This document shows positions 26,165 to 35,676 of a stretch of 64,000 bases of DNA, in pieces. The notes beneath the pieces are model-generated. The model had not been told where the DNA came from. It saw nothing but the letters and a program-made list of their open reading frames with translations, and ran no database searches. Origin of the DNA: Salinadaptatus halalkaliphilus. GTDB taxonomy: Archaea > Halobacteriota > Halobacteria > Halobacteriales > Natrialbaceae. The stretch's first letter is position 1. Each line of letters opens with the position of its first letter. Made by a program: the position numbers and the translations under genes. Location of the stretch: assembly GCF_006543045.1 (NCBI RefSeq), contig NZ_RBZW01000066.1:28918-92917 (forward strand), in the 5' to 3' direction.

Positions 26165-27130
26165 ATGGTTGCAATCGAAACGAATGGGTTGACCAAACGT
26201 TACGGCGATCACGCCGCTATCGACGGTCTCGATTTGACCGTCAATCGAGGCGACGTGTTCGGCTTCGTGGGCCCGAACGGGGCCGGCAAATCGACCACGA
26301 TCAACATCCTTCTCGATTACGTCCGTCCGTCGGACGGCTCCGCGACGGTGCTTGGCTTCGACGCGCAGGAACAGCGCCGGGCGGTTCGCGAACGGATCGG
26401 CGTCCTCCCGGACGGATACGATCTGTACGACCGGCTCACCGGTCGTGAGCACATCCGATTTGCGGGCAACATGAACGGCGTTTCCGTCGACGAAGCGCAA
26501 CTCCTCGATCGAGTCGGCGTGAGTATCGACGACGCCGAACGCCCGGTCGGGACGTACTCGACCGGGATGCGCCAGCGTCTCGCGTTGGGACTAACGACGA
26601 TCGGTGACCCCGAGTTGCTGCTGCTCGACGAACCGACGAGCGGACTCGATCCCCACGGCGTGGCGCTGTTACAACAGCTCGTTCGCGAGGAAGCCGACCG
26701 CGGTGCGACGGTCTTTTTTTCCAGCCACGTCCTCGATCACGTCGAATCGGTCTGTAACCGGGTTGGGATCCTCGACGACGGACGACTCGTTGCCATGGAT
26801 ACGATCGAGGGATTACGCGACGACGCCGATTCGGGGTCGACAGTCGAGATGGCAGTCGAACCGATGCCGGACGGTATCGACGAGGCGTTAGCAACGCTCG
26901 AGGCGGTCCACGCTGTAGACGTGACCGATAGCACGATCACCGTTTCCACGACGGATTCGGCCGCAAAACCCGCCGTCATCGACTGTGTCAGAGACGCAGG
27001 CGCACGGGTAGCCGACGTAACGACCCGCGAGGCAACGCTCGAGCAGGTGTTCGATGCGTACACGACCCAACCGACGGACGGGCGACGGACGGCTGCTGGC
27101 AGGCCACCAGGAGGGAGGCGTGACCGATGA
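26165..27130 (+). CDS. ABC-2 type exporter, ATP-binding protein
   Basis: A 321-residue ABC ATPase of the drug/polymer export class: Walker A GPNGAGKST (about 37-45), signature YSTGMRQRL, Walker B LLLLDEPTSGLDP and a C-terminal regulatory segment (about 215-310). It works with the permease coded next, whose ATG overlaps the stop by 4 bases. The exported substrate cannot be told from sequence. Confidence 0.88.
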   Translation: MVAIETNGLTKRYGDHAAIDGLDLTVNRGDVFGFVGPNGAGKSTTINILLDYVRPSDGSATVLGFDAQEQRRAVRERIGVLPDGYDLYDRLTGREHIRFAGNMNGVSVDEAQLLDRVGVSIDDAERPVGTYSTGMRQRLALGLTTIGDPELLLLDEPTSGLDPHGVALLQQLVREEADRGATVFFSSHVLDHVESVCNRVGILDDGRLVAMDTIEGLRDDADSGSTVEMAVEPMPDGIDEALATLEAVHAVDVTDSTITVSTTDSAAKPAVIDCVRDAGARVADVTTREATLEQVFDAYTTQPTDGRRTAAGRPPGGRRDR

Positions 27131-28047
27131 AGGGAACGGAGTCTCCGTCCGCAGCGTCGAACGGGACGACGGCGATCACCCGGTCAATTGTCGTCGCACG
27201 AAAGGAGTGTACCCACGCCGTTCGCTCGAGTACGCTCCGTCTCCTGATCGCGGTGTTACTCTTGGTCACGGTCGTGGCGTTTCGAGGGGCCGGTGGTTCC
27301 GGGGCTGCCCCCTCGCCGCTGCTGGCAGTCGACGTGCTTGCGCTCTTGTTGCAAGTGATCGTCCCCATCGCGGCGATCCTCGTCGGCTGTCTGACGCTCG
27401 CTGGCGAACGCGAGTCGGGGAGTCTCCGTTTCCTGTTCGGGCTGGCCCCGTCCCGGACCGAGGTCGTGTTCGGAAAGTTCCTCGGGACGATCGGTGTGCT
27501 CGCGGCCACACTCGGCGTCACGTTCGTGTTTGCCGTCCCGCTGAGTTATTTCATGTTCGGCGCTGTCGCGATCGGTGCACTTGCCGGACTGGCCCTTACC
27601 ACCATGCTTCTCGCCGGGGCGTTCGTCGGGTTCGCAATCGGTGTCTCCGCGATCGCCGCGTCTCGAAAGCAGTCGATAGCGGCGGCTGTGAGCGGCTACA
27701 TGCTCGTGACCTTTCTCTGGGAGCCAGTCGTTGCTGGCGCTCACTACGCCGTGACCGGCACGCTGCCCGACGGGGCGCTTCCCGCGTGGCTCCTGTTTCT
27801 CGAGCGTCTCAACCCGCTCGAAGCGTACGCCGCGGCAGCCGGCGCGATCGGCGTGGAGAACGTCCATCCGTTACGGATCACCTTCGGTCTGCTCGGCGGT
27901 GGTACCGGGAGGTCGATACCGGACGGGAGCGGCACAACGGCACCCATCTACCTCGCTGACGGGGTCGCAATCTGTATCCTGATCGGCTGGATGCTGGTTC
28001 CGACGCTGATCGGACTCGTCTGGTTCAGACGCGTCGACCTCGCGTGA
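27127..28047 (+). CDS. ABC-2 type transporter permease (NosY-like)
   Basis: A 306-residue permease with six membrane segments. It has the class's cytosolic stretch after TM2, GERESGSLRFLFGLAPSR, followed by GKFLGTIGVLAATLG. A 50-residue outside loop with LNPLEAYAAAAG precedes the last helix. Partner of the ATPase at 26165-27130. The stop TGA belongs to the family-A palindrome that follows. Confidence 0.85.
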   Translation: MKGTESPSAASNGTTAITRSIVVARKECTHAVRSSTLRLLIAVLLLVTVVAFRGAGGSGAAPSPLLAVDVLALLLQVIVPIAAILVGCLTLAGERESGSLRFLFGLAPSRTEVVFGKFLGTIGVLAATLGVTFVFAVPLSYFMFGAVAIGALAGLALTTMLLAGAFVGFAIGVSAIAASRKQSIAAAVSGYMLVTFLWEPVVAGAHYAVTGTLPDGALPAWLLFLERLNPLEAYAAAAGAIGVENVHPLRITFGLLGGGTGRSIPDGSGTTAPIYLADGVAICILIGWMLVPTLIGLVWFRRVDLA

Positions 28048-28130
28048 TACGGATTGCTGTAACGATTTACCGGCGCAATCGCCGCCCGGGTCGCGGTTGC
28101 GCCGGCAATGACGTACAGTAAACCGTATGA
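28045..28130. repeat. palindromic repeat family A, full 86-bp copy
   Basis: Starts TGATACGGATTGCTGTAACG and ends CAGTAAACCGTATGA. Its two arms pair almost completely around CCCGGG. The initial TGA is the stop codon of the ABC-2 permease gene. It lies between convergent genes. Confidence 0.8.
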
Positions 28131-28156
28131 GACGAACTGTCGTTCGTCGGTTCCGG

Positions 28157-29032
28157 TCAGTAGTCACCGAGGACGCCCAGACGACGAGCGCGCCGCGTCG
28201 CATAGTGAAACACGACGTAGCCGCCGAGCAGGTATCCGACGGCCACCGCCAGGAGCAATCCGAGCTCTCCCAGGCCGAACTCCCACAGTCTCACCCCGTC
28301 GACCATCGTCCGTTGCAACATCGCGCTCCCGTGAGCCAACGGCAGAAAACGAGTCCACGGTGCGTCGAACACCGGCGCGGAGATCAGGACGATGAAGCCA
28401 AACTGTAACAGATTGAGCCAGTTCCCGATCTGCTTGTAGAGGACGGTGATCCCGCCCGCAGCGAAACCCAGTCCCAGCACCGACGTGATCGCCAGTCCGG
28501 CGACGGTGACGACCGTGATCGGCTCGAGTTGCAGTCTCGTCCCTGTCACCACCAGCATGACTCCGAGGACCACTGCGGAGGTGAGAAACGTCCGAACGAC
28601 CTTCGCGACACCCTTCAACAGCGCAACGGGAGCGAAACCAAACGGTGTCGTGATGTGGCGCTCGAGCGTTCCCCACTGTACCTCGCTCGCGATGTCGTTC
28701 GATATCGAGGAGTACGCCCCAACCGACAGCGTCCACAGGAAGTAGCCGACGATGATCCCTTCGATCGAGTCGGTGAGCGCTTGCCCCGCGACCATCCGCC
28801 CGCCGTAGAACAACAGGGCGAAAAAGAACAGCGAGACGACGATCCCACCGATCGCGTTCGCGGGGTAGCGAACGAATATCAGGTACTCCCGGTACAACAC
28901 CGCCCGCGTGAGATGGTAGTAACTCGCCGGTTGCGGGCCGTCGGTCGTGGTCGCGGGTTCGGGCTGGGCAGCGGCGTCGGACGGCGTCGACGCGGGCGTC
29001 TCGGGCCCCTCCCAGTCGGTCACGGCGACCAC
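28157..29032 (-). CDS. ABC-2 type transporter permease
   Basis: A 291-residue permease with six membrane segments after a disordered 45-residue N-terminus (VTDWEGPETPAS...). The family's ABC2_membrane features are the segment EVQWGTLERHITTPFGF between TM2 and TM3 and the P-F helix before the last segment (LPLAHGSAMLQRTMVDGV). It overlaps the ATPase gene upstream by 13 bases, so they form one operon. This is a second ABC-2 system, unrelated in subtype to the one at 26-28 kb. Confidence 0.85.
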   Translation of the reverse strand: MVAVTDWEGPETPASTPSDAAAQPEPATTTDGPQPASYYHLTRAVLYREYLIFVRYPANAIGGIVVSLFFFALLFYGGRMVAGQALTDSIEGIIVGYFLWTLSVGAYSSISNDIASEVQWGTLERHITTPFGFAPVALLKGVAKVVRTFLTSAVVLGVMLVVTGTRLQLEPITVVTVAGLAITSVLGLGFAAGGITVLYKQIGNWLNLLQFGFIVLISAPVFDAPWTRFLPLAHGSAMLQRTMVDGVRLWEFGLGELGLLLAVAVGYLLGGYVVFHYATRRARRLGVLGDY

Positions 29033-30090
29033 CCGTCCTCGGCCGGCTCGCCCAGCCCACCCGCATCGTCGGTCAACTCCACGAACACGTCCTCGAGATC
29101 GGGTTCGACCGTCCGGACGTGCTCGAGGGTGACGCCGGCGTCGCGGAGATGGGCCATCAGGTCGTACAGTTCGTCGCCGCCGGCCACGACCTCGAGACGG
29201 GTTCCGTCGGCGTCGCGTGCAACGCCGAGGACGTCGAACGCCTCCCGAAGCGACGCGAGAACGCCGTCGTCGATGGACGGGCTGGTGATTCGGACGATGT
29301 CGCGATCGGTTCGCGCGACCAATGCTGCGACCGTGTCGTCGGCGACGACCTGTCCGTCGGCCATGACGACGACCCGATCACAGACGTCTTCGATAACGCT
29401 CATGTCGTGGCTACTGAGGACGACCGTCAGCCCGTCCTCGCCGGCGAGTCGTCTGAGTTCCTGTCGGAGCGTCCGTGAGCTTTCGACATCGAGACCCAGT
29501 GTGGGCTCGTCGAGAAAGACGAGTTCGGCACCGCCGGCCAACACGCTCGCCAGCGAGACTTTTTGTTTCATCCCGCGCGAGAGGTCTCGAACCGGTGTCT
29601 CGGCCTTGTCCGTGAGTCCGAGACGGTCGAGCAACCGATCGTGCCGTGTGGAGACGGAGTCGGGATCGACACCACTGATGGTCGCGAAATAGCGGAGGTT
29701 CTCCCGAACGGTGAGTCGCCAGTAGTCGTTCCGGGCACCCTCTAACATCGCGTCGACGTTCGCGTAGACGGCTCGCCGACCGTCCCCGATGTCGGTACCG
29801 AACACTTCCACCGTACCTGCATCCGGGACGACGATTCCGAGGATACACTTGATGAGCGTCGTCTTGCCGGCACCGTTGGGACCGAGAAGACCGACGACCG
29901 AGCCCCGATCGACCGTGACGCTCACGTCGTCGACCGCCATCACCCCGTCGGTGTCGGTCCCGAACTGCTTCGACATGCCCTCGACGACGAGGGCCGGAAC
30001 GCGTTTGGCATCCGAACGAGTGGAATCGCCGTCGTCCTGACTCGAGCTATCGAGTCCAGCCATCGAATCGGTCGGCGCGGAGGCGTTCAT
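29020..30090 (-). CDS. ABC-2 type exporter, ATP-binding protein
   Basis: A 356-residue ABC ATPase with a 35-residue polar leader, Walker A GPNGAGKTT, signature LSRGMKQKVS, Walker B LVFLDEPTLGLDV and a C-terminal domain ending in the typical VEPDLEDVFVELT. The start at 30090 (MNASAPTDSM) is preferred to the in-frame ATG at 30132, which would add a hydrophobic segment unusual for the family. It pairs with the permease at 28157-29032. Confidence 0.85.
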   Translation of the reverse strand: MNASAPTDSMAGLDSSSQDDGDSTRSDAKRVPALVVEGMSKQFGTDTDGVMAVDDVSVTVDRGSVVGLLGPNGAGKTTLIKCILGIVVPDAGTVEVFGTDIGDGRRAVYANVDAMLEGARNDYWRLTVRENLRYFATISGVDPDSVSTRHDRLLDRLGLTDKAETPVRDLSRGMKQKVSLASVLAGGAELVFLDEPTLGLDVESSRTLRQELRRLAGEDGLTVVLSSHDMSVIEDVCDRVVVMADGQVVADDTVAALVARTDRDIVRITSPSIDDGVLASLREAFDVLGVARDADGTRLEVVAGGDELYDLMAHLRDAGVTLEHVRTVEPDLEDVFVELTDDAGGLGEPAEDGWSP

Positions 30091-30205
30091 TAGTGACGCT
30101 ATGGGCTTGAGACCGATAAACAACGACGACAAACTGCTCGTTTGTTCGCAGTGTCTACCGGGATGTACCGGTTGTAGGATCGGGCTACTGGAACGTCTCC
30201 CCGTC

Positions 30206-30286
30206 TCGTCCGGACTGCTGTCGTCTATCCGGCGCGACCGCGACTCCTCGTATCGCGCCGGAACTGGCGTACAGTAAACCGTATCA
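30206..30286. repeat. palindromic repeat family A, degenerate copy
   Basis: The right end is typical (GGCGTACAGTAAACCGTATCA). The left half is mutated, but a strong inner stem TCCGGCGCGA/TCGCGCCGGA remains. The terminal TCA (TGA on the minus strand) is the stop codon of the small gene at 30284-30496. Confidence 0.65.
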
Positions 30287-30496
30287 CTTCAGCCGAAACG
30301 GATTGTCCTCGTCGTCACCGTCTTCGCCCTCGCTCTCGTACGGTTTTCGCGCCGTGATCGTCACCGTCGCCTCTGGATCGTCGTCGTCGGCCCACGGGCT
30401 GTCGTAAGCCGAGATCTCGAGGTCGGTCACGTCCCACCCTTCCTCCTCGATGAGTTCGACGAGTCGGCGCTGATCCGCGAGCATGTCGTCGTCCAT
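30284..30496 (-). CDS. small acidic protein of unknown function
   Basis: A 70-residue protein, MDDDMLADQRRLVELIEEEG at the start. A mixed alpha/beta core follows (WDVTDLEISAY, ATVTITARKPY), then an acidic tail ending NPFRLK. The regular hydrophobic pattern argues for a folded domain, but no family is recognised. It stands alone, divergent from moaA, and its stop codon is shared with a degenerate family-A palindrome. Confidence 0.6.
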   Translation of the reverse strand: MDDDMLADQRRLVELIEEEGWDVTDLEISAYDSPWADDDDPEATVTITARKPYESEGEDGDDEDNPFRLK

Positions 30497-30612
30497 GGCG
30501 CGTCGTTCGTGACTCGAGCGGGTAGCTCTTGTGCCGTCGAGTCGCGGCGACCGACCGTCGACTCGCCGCCGCCCCGTAACTGAAATCGGTTACTGGCTGT
30601 CGAAATACCCGG

Positions 30613-30646
30613 CGTATTTAAGCGGATCCACCTACAACGAGGAGGT
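30613..30646 (+). promoter_or_regulatory. moaA promoter and ribosome-binding site
   Basis: A TATA-like box GTATTTAAG (30614-30622) lies about 28 bases before the ATG, and GGAGGT (30641-30646) directly abuts it. A start-proximal TATA with a full Shine-Dalgarno sequence touching the ATG is contradictory: transcription would begin near the start, so the SD may be incidental. Confidence 0.4.
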
Positions 30647-31651
30647 ATGCTCACCGACGAGTTCGGACGCGAGGTCTCTGGCGTCCGCGTTTCTCTCACC
30701 GATCGGTGTAACTTCGACTGTGTCTACTGTCACAACGAGGGGCTGGGCGACACCCGCGGGCCGATGGATCCACAGGACGAGGAGATGGAAACCGACGACG
30801 TCGTTCGGTTCCTCGAGGTCGCTGCCGAGTTCGATATCGAGGCGGTCAAGTTTACGGGCGGCGAGCCGATGCTTCGCCAGGATCTCGAGGAGATCATCCG
30901 CCGAACGCCCGACCAAATGGAAGTCTCGCTGACGACGAACGGCACCTTCCTTCCGGGTCGGGCCGACGACCTCGTCGACGCCGGCTTGGCGCGGGTCAAT
31001 GTCTCCCAGGACGCACTCGATCCTGAGGACTTCGCCGCCGTCACGAAAAGCGGGGCCTACGACAAAGTGCTCGAGGGCGTCGACGCCGCGCTCGAGGCCG
31101 GCCTCGATCCCGTCAAACTCAACATGGTCGTCTTCGAGCACACCGCGGGCTACGTCCCCGAGATGGTCGATCACGTCGCAGAAAACGACGGCCTTCAACT
31201 GCAGCTGATCGAGTATATGCCGGAACTCACCGGCAGGCCCGAGTGGAACATCGACATCGAACGCGTCCACGACTGGCTCGCCGAACAGGCAGCCGACATC
31301 GAACATCGGGAGATGCACGACCGCCGACGGTACTGGATCGGGGAGGGCGACTCGAGCACCGATCCGAACGCCGGCCGCGGGATGGTCGAAATCGTCGACC
31401 CCGTGGAGAACCCGACCTTCTGTGCGAACTGCCACCGCGTCCGGGTGACCCACGAGGGCTACCTGAAAGGATGTCTCAACCGCAACGACGATCTCAAATC
31501 GATGGGCGAGATGACCAAACCCGAGATCCGCGAGACGTTTCGCGAGGTCGTCGAAAGTCGGGTTCCCTACTACGGCGAGTACATGATCAAAAACGGCGAC
31601 GGCGAGTGGGAACTCAACGAGAAGTACCTCGAGGACTACGCGCAAGCCTGA
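30647..31651 (+). CDS. moaA: GTP 3',8-cyclase MoaA (molybdopterin biosynthesis)
   Basis: A 334-residue radical-SAM enzyme performing the first step of molybdenum-cofactor synthesis. The N-terminal cluster motif is Cys21-x3-Cys25-x2-Cys28 ([10 protein letters not shown]). The SAM-binding GGEP is in [10 protein letters not shown]. The second, C-terminal cluster uses CANC and a third Cys in LKGCL, which together identify MoaA rather than another radical-SAM protein. The C-terminus lacks the double-glycine tail of bacterial MoaA. No other moa gene is adjacent. Confidence 0.9.
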   Translation: MLTDEFGREVSGVRVSLTDRCNFDCVYCHNEGLGDTRGPMDPQDEEMETDDVVRFLEVAAEFDIEAVKFTGGEPMLRQDLEEIIRRTPDQMEVSLTTNGTFLPGRADDLVDAGLARVNVSQDALDPEDFAAVTKSGAYDKVLEGVDAALEAGLDPVKLNMVVFEHTAGYVPEMVDHVAENDGLQLQLIEYMPELTGRPEWNIDIERVHDWLAEQAADIEHREMHDRRRYWIGEGDSSTDPNAGRGMVEIVDPVENPTFCANCHRVRVTHEGYLKGCLNRNDDLKSMGEMTKPEIRETFREVVESRVPYYGEYMIKNGDGEWELNEKYLEDYAQA

Positions 31652-31723
31652 CGCCGGGTGTCGACCACGCCGTCTGTCAACGCTCCACAGTGGCTACCGA
31701 CCGCGACTCGAGTGGGCCGTCGG

Positions 31724-32407
31724 TTAGTACGATCGACGCGCACCCAACGCCACGGTCAGCAACGCCGCGGCGGTCACCAGCAACACGACCGCATCGACCG
31801 GAAGCGCGCCGGCACCGACCAGCGACACCGCGTAGCCGAGGAGTCCCGAAACGAGGCCGACCGAGAGACTCGAGACGAACAGGACCGCCTCGAGACGGCG
31901 CGTCGGACTCTCCCGACCGAGTTGCTCGCCGAGGCCGATCCCACCGTGGGCGAGATCCCAGGCAAGCACCGTCGCGATCGTTCCCAGCACGGTCGGCTCG
32001 ACCGCCGTCGACCCGAGGCCGCCGATGACGACCCCAGCGAAAACCGCCAGTGCCCCGATGTCGACCGCCGTTCGGTGGCCACGAATCAGACCGACACCGA
32101 GTACCGCCCCACCCACCGCGCCGATCGCGAGTCCGTTCACCGATCCCAGTCCCGCGAGGAGCGCGCCGAAACCCGCCGCGGCGACGGCGACGACACTCGA
32201 GGCGACGGATGGGCGGTGTGTGAGTTCGACCGCGTCGAATGGCCGGTCGCTCGCCGATTCGATCTTCTCGAACGGCTGGCTGTCCATCGACGCGTCGGCC
32301 TCCAGCGGCGATGCAGTCGCCGTTTCGTCCGTCCCGGGCGATCGGTCGCCTGTCGTCTCGTCCGTCTCGAGCGACGGATCGTTCTCTCCGAATGATGAGT
32401 CACTCAT
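31724..32407 (-). CDS. DUF7519-type polytopic membrane protein
   Basis: A 227-residue protein with a disordered acidic 60-residue N-terminus and about six short hydrophobic helices rich in Gly/Ala/Val. I recognise no catalytic motif. It is the last gene of a three-gene operon with DUF58 and DUF4129 proteins (4-base overlaps), an arrangement that recurs in haloarchaea. It is presumably an accessory membrane component of the DUF58 system. The family name rests on context and resemblance. Confidence 0.65.
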   Translation of the reverse strand: MSDSSFGENDPSLETDETTGDRSPGTDETATASPLEADASMDSQPFEKIESASDRPFDAVELTHRPSVASSVVAVAAAGFGALLAGLGSVNGLAIGAVGGAVLGVGLIRGHRTAVDIGALAVFAGVVIGGLGSTAVEPTVLGTIATVLAWDLAHGGIGLGEQLGRESPTRRLEAVLFVSSLSVGLVSGLLGYAVSLVGAGALPVDAVVLLVTAAALLTVALGARRSY

Positions 32408-34395
32408 CGGCGCCCACGCTCCTGGAATCTGGCGAGCACTTCCTCGAGCGACTCGTCGCGCTGCCAGTCGACGACGGGAACGTCGGCTCGTCGGAGGTCA
32501 ACACAACGAACGCGACGAGCGACTCCCGCGAGTTGCTGGCCGGCGGTTCGATCGGTCGTCGGATCCGGGCTGACGACAGTAACGGGGTGGTCTCGCGCCT
32601 CGAGTCGCCGAGCGACCGTGACCGACGCCGGGTCACACAGCGGCGACAAGAAGACGATCTGGATTCGGTCGTCCAGTCGTCGCCGTATCGTTTTCAGTTG
32701 GGGTCGCCAGGAACCGGCAGTATCTGGCGGAGCCGGATCGAACTGGGGGTGGCTCCCGAGACGCTCTTGAATCCGCACCGCGTGGTCGCGTCCCGTCGTC
32801 GGGGCGAGCCAACAGAGGTCGGTATCGCGACCGCGAGTCCCGTCGCGGGTCGTCGGACCGAGCGCGGCGAGGCCAACGGTGTCGCCGGTCTCGAGTAGGG
32901 TCGCTGCGATTCGACCGGCGGCATCGACCGATCGATCCACGGCGTGAGTCGCGTCGGGCTCCGGTGCGAGGTATGCCTCCGTCCGGGCGTCGACGAGGAC
33001 CAGTACCCGTGCCGACCGTTCCTCGTGAAACTCGAGGGTCGCGAGCTCGCCGGTTTTCGCCCGCCGGTTCCAGTCGATACGCGCGAGCGGATCGGCGGGC
33101 CGATACTCTCGGACGGAGTGAAACGTGGTCCCGGCGCCGGCGACATCCGTCGAGCGCCGGCCGGCGCGGGCAGTCGCGGCCGACCGCAGTGCGAGGCGAA
33201 CTCCGAGGGGCTCGAGCGCGGGTTCACAGACGACCGTCGTGTCGCTTTCTATGACGTACTCGTGCTCGCTCGACCGGGAGAGGTCGCGGACGACCGCGAA
33301 AACGGGGTCGAACTCGTGGCGACCGCGCCCGACCGCAACCGTGTACTCGAGCGTGACTGATTCGCCAGGGCGAAGCGCAGTGCCGAGGCGGCTGGAGCCC
33401 TCGGTGACGGCGAGTCCAGGTGGGACGCCGTCGACGAGACGGAGGTCGGGCACGAAACCGTCGCCGTCGTTCGTGATCGTCAGCGCGACGTCGATCTCGT
33501 CGCCGGGGTCGGGGTCTGCGTCGCTCAGTTCGCGCTCGAGTGAGAGTTCGAGTGTCGGTGGCTCGAGCGATCGGGCGAAGCCGGCGTAACCGATACCGAC
33601 GACGCCCGCGAGTGCGACGGGCGGCGATTGGGCTATCGCACCGATGCCGACCGCACACAGCGCGACGACGCCGATCCCGGTCCAGTGGCCCGTCGATCGT
33701 CTGGCACGTAATTCGATGCCGGAGACCGCTCGATCCGCCGTTCGCTGTGGCGAGGACCGGTTCGAACGGTCGGGCTCGGCGGCTCGGCTCGTCGAGAACT
33801 GGCCGTACTCGGGTACCGATACGTTCGAATCGCTATCGATGGCACGCGACGAGGGAATCGCAGCGATCGCACCAGCGGTATGACAGACGGCCGTTCGAAA
33901 CCCCTGTTCACGGCCGACAATCGAGAGGAGTCGATCCCGAAGATCTCGAGGTGGTGGCTCGACCGACTCCGAGAGGTACGCGGCCGCGACCTGGTCGTCG
34001 GTCCAGGTCCCGTCCTCGATAGCACCCTCTGCAGCCGTCGTCGAGACGCCCTCGAAGCGGGTGAGCGCAGCGATCGCGGCTGTCCGGAGCCCGTGCTCGA
34101 TGCGCCGACTCGAGGCGGTGAGTCCGATCCGCGACGTGCGAAACGAATCGAGAGCGTCCGAGAGCGAGTCGCCCGGGACCGGAACCGTCGTTCGACGCTC
34201 CGGTGCCGGCGGTCGGCCCAGCGACCGACTGCCGCGGCGAGCGCTCATCGCCGACAGCGCGATCAGGAGGAGACAGGCGCCGGCGAGCGTGATCGTTTCC
34301 GGATTCAACCCGAGCGACCAGTCCCAGACCGCGATGCCGACGGCGCCGACGAGGGCGACGATGCCGAGACCGAGAGCGAGGCGCCAGCGGTTCAT
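32404..34395 (-). CDS. DUF58-domain membrane protein
   Basis: A 663-residue protein with two N-terminal membrane segments (about 7-45), a long polar region, a further membrane pair (about 240-280), a beta-sandwich-like region (about 285-390) and the DUF58 domain. The DUF58 signature is REYRPADPLARIDWNRRAKTG at about 430-450, followed by a vWA-like fold (VLVLVDARTEAY). DUF58 proteins usually pair with MoxR AAA ATPases and are thought to act in protein maturation or surface assembly. No moxR gene is adjacent here. Confidence 0.8.
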   Translation of the reverse strand: MNRWRLALGLGIVALVGAVGIAVWDWSLGLNPETITLAGACLLLIALSAMSARRGSRSLGRPPAPERRTTVPVPGDSLSDALDSFRTSRIGLTASSRRIEHGLRTAAIAALTRFEGVSTTAAEGAIEDGTWTDDQVAAAYLSESVEPPPRDLRDRLLSIVGREQGFRTAVCHTAGAIAAIPSSRAIDSDSNVSVPEYGQFSTSRAAEPDRSNRSSPQRTADRAVSGIELRARRSTGHWTGIGVVALCAVGIGAIAQSPPVALAGVVGIGYAGFARSLEPPTLELSLERELSDADPDPGDEIDVALTITNDGDGFVPDLRLVDGVPPGLAVTEGSSRLGTALRPGESVTLEYTVAVGRGRHEFDPVFAVVRDLSRSSEHEYVIESDTTVVCEPALEPLGVRLALRSAATARAGRRSTDVAGAGTTFHSVREYRPADPLARIDWNRRAKTGELATLEFHEERSARVLVLVDARTEAYLAPEPDATHAVDRSVDAAGRIAATLLETGDTVGLAALGPTTRDGTRGRDTDLCWLAPTTGRDHAVRIQERLGSHPQFDPAPPDTAGSWRPQLKTIRRRLDDRIQIVFLSPLCDPASVTVARRLEARDHPVTVVSPDPTTDRTAGQQLAGVARRVRCVDLRRADVPVVDWQRDESLEEVLARFQERGRR

Positions 34396-35366
34396 CGCAC
34401 TCGGTCCTCCGTACTGGCTCGGTCCCCTCTGTCGTCTCGACCCGTCGTTTCCTTGCTCTGCCAGTCCCGATCGGCGTCGGCCGCCTCGATCCGCCGGAAG
34501 ACGGCCGACGCGCGCCGTTCCATTTCCGGCGTCGTCTCGAGGTCACCGTATCGGGCGTCCTCGAACAGCCGAGTGAGCGCCTCGACATCGTCGTGGTCGA
34601 GGCCGGCCGCGACCGCCGCGTCGGCGAACTCCCGCGGGGTCGTCGAGGCCGGTCGGTCGACCGACAGCAGCGCCGTCATCTCGCGCCAGGCGCGGTAGAC
34701 CTCGTTGTCGACGTCGGTGCCGTCCTCGAGCCGGTCGGCGGCGTTCCCCGCCGCCGTCGCGACCGCCGCGACGTCCGAATCGGTCGTGACGGATTCTGGC
34801 GAGTCCGGGTCGTCGTCGATCGCCGACGCGCCGTCGCGACCGCGGGTGAACAACACGCCACCGACGAAGATCGCCGCGATCAGGGCGAGTCCGATCAGCA
34901 GCGGACTGACCGATATCGGCGTCGTCTCGGTGCCGTCGCTACCGGAACTCCCTCCCTCGCCGAGGATTCCTTCGGGGCCGGGCGACAGCGGCTGCGTGTC
35001 GGCGATCGGTGGGAGGAACTCGACGATCGCTGCGACGAGGACCGTCGCGAGCAGGCAGACGGCGATCAGTTTGACGGCCCGGCGGCGGTGGGCGAGTAGG
35101 TACCAGACCAGTGCGATCGCCAGGACACTCAACAGGACGTAGCCGAGGTACTCGAGAAACGCCGGCAGTTGGATCCCTCCCGTCGGTTCCTGTGGTGGCG
35201 GCTGGACGCCGCTACCGACGCCGTCACCGTCGCCCGTGCCGAGCCCGCTGCCGTCGCCGCTGTCGCCGAGTTCGACCGGCGAGTGGAGGGTTGCTGCGGC
35301 TATCGCGACGGCAACGATCCCACCGAGAGCGATCAGGGCCCGACCGAGCTGATGGCGTCGTGACAC
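34392..35366 (-). CDS. DUF4129-domain membrane protein
   Basis: A 324-residue protein that starts with GTG at 35364-35366 (VSRRHQLGRALIALGG). It has four membrane segments (about 8-28, 78-98, 107-125, 160-180) with Gly/Asp- or Ser/Gly-rich outside loops. The cytosolic C-terminal DUF4129 domain (about 230-300) contains the EVYRAWREM and STTPREFADAAVAAG patterns. The domain resembles the end of transglutaminase-type membrane proteins. It is the first gene of the DUF4129-DUF58-DUF7519 operon (ATGA overlap). The frame stays open upstream through the tRNA-Ser gene, but that part is not protein-like. Confidence 0.75.
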   Translation of the reverse strand: MSRRHQLGRALIALGGIVAVAIAAATLHSPVELGDSGDGSGLGTGDGDGVGSGVQPPPQEPTGGIQLPAFLEYLGYVLLSVLAIALVWYLLAHRRRAVKLIAVCLLATVLVAAIVEFLPPIADTQPLSPGPEGILGEGGSSGSDGTETTPISVSPLLIGLALIAAIFVGGVLFTRGRDGASAIDDDPDSPESVTTDSDVAAVATAAGNAADRLEDGTDVDNEVYRAWREMTALLSVDRPASTTPREFADAAVAAGLDHDDVEALTRLFEDARYGDLETTPEMERRASAVFRRIEAADADRDWQSKETTGRDDRGDRASTEDRVR

Positions 35367-35519
35367 TCGTTGGTGGACTACTGTCGCCGGCCTCTTAAGC
35401 GTCGCCCGAACGTGCCGGTGCCTTTCGTTGCGCTTAAGTACACGTCGAGGGTAGGACCGAGTGCAATACGTGCAGGGGAGCGATCCCCGAGTCCGGAAGG
35501 GCGACGATAGACCGACGGT

Positions 35520-35602
35520 GTCGTGGTAGCCAAGCGGCCCAAGGCGCATGGTTGCTAACCATGTGGCGTCAAGCCTCCGGGGTTCGAATCCCCGCCACGA
35601 CG
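35520..35602 (+). tRNA. tRNA-Ser(GCU)
   Basis: Acceptor arms GTCGTGG/CCACGAC, an anticodon stem CATGG/CCATG around TTGCTAA (anticodon GCT), a long class-II variable arm and the T loop GGGGTTCGAATCCCC. CCA is not encoded. It lies just ahead of rps13; an AT-rich box (CGCTTAAGTA) about 85 bases upstream may be the promoter for both. Confidence 0.93.
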
Positions 35603-35676
35603 TCGGATACACGAGACTGGCGTTTTCCGCCAGTCGACGTTGCAACGCGCGCAGACCAGACACACATACACGACAC

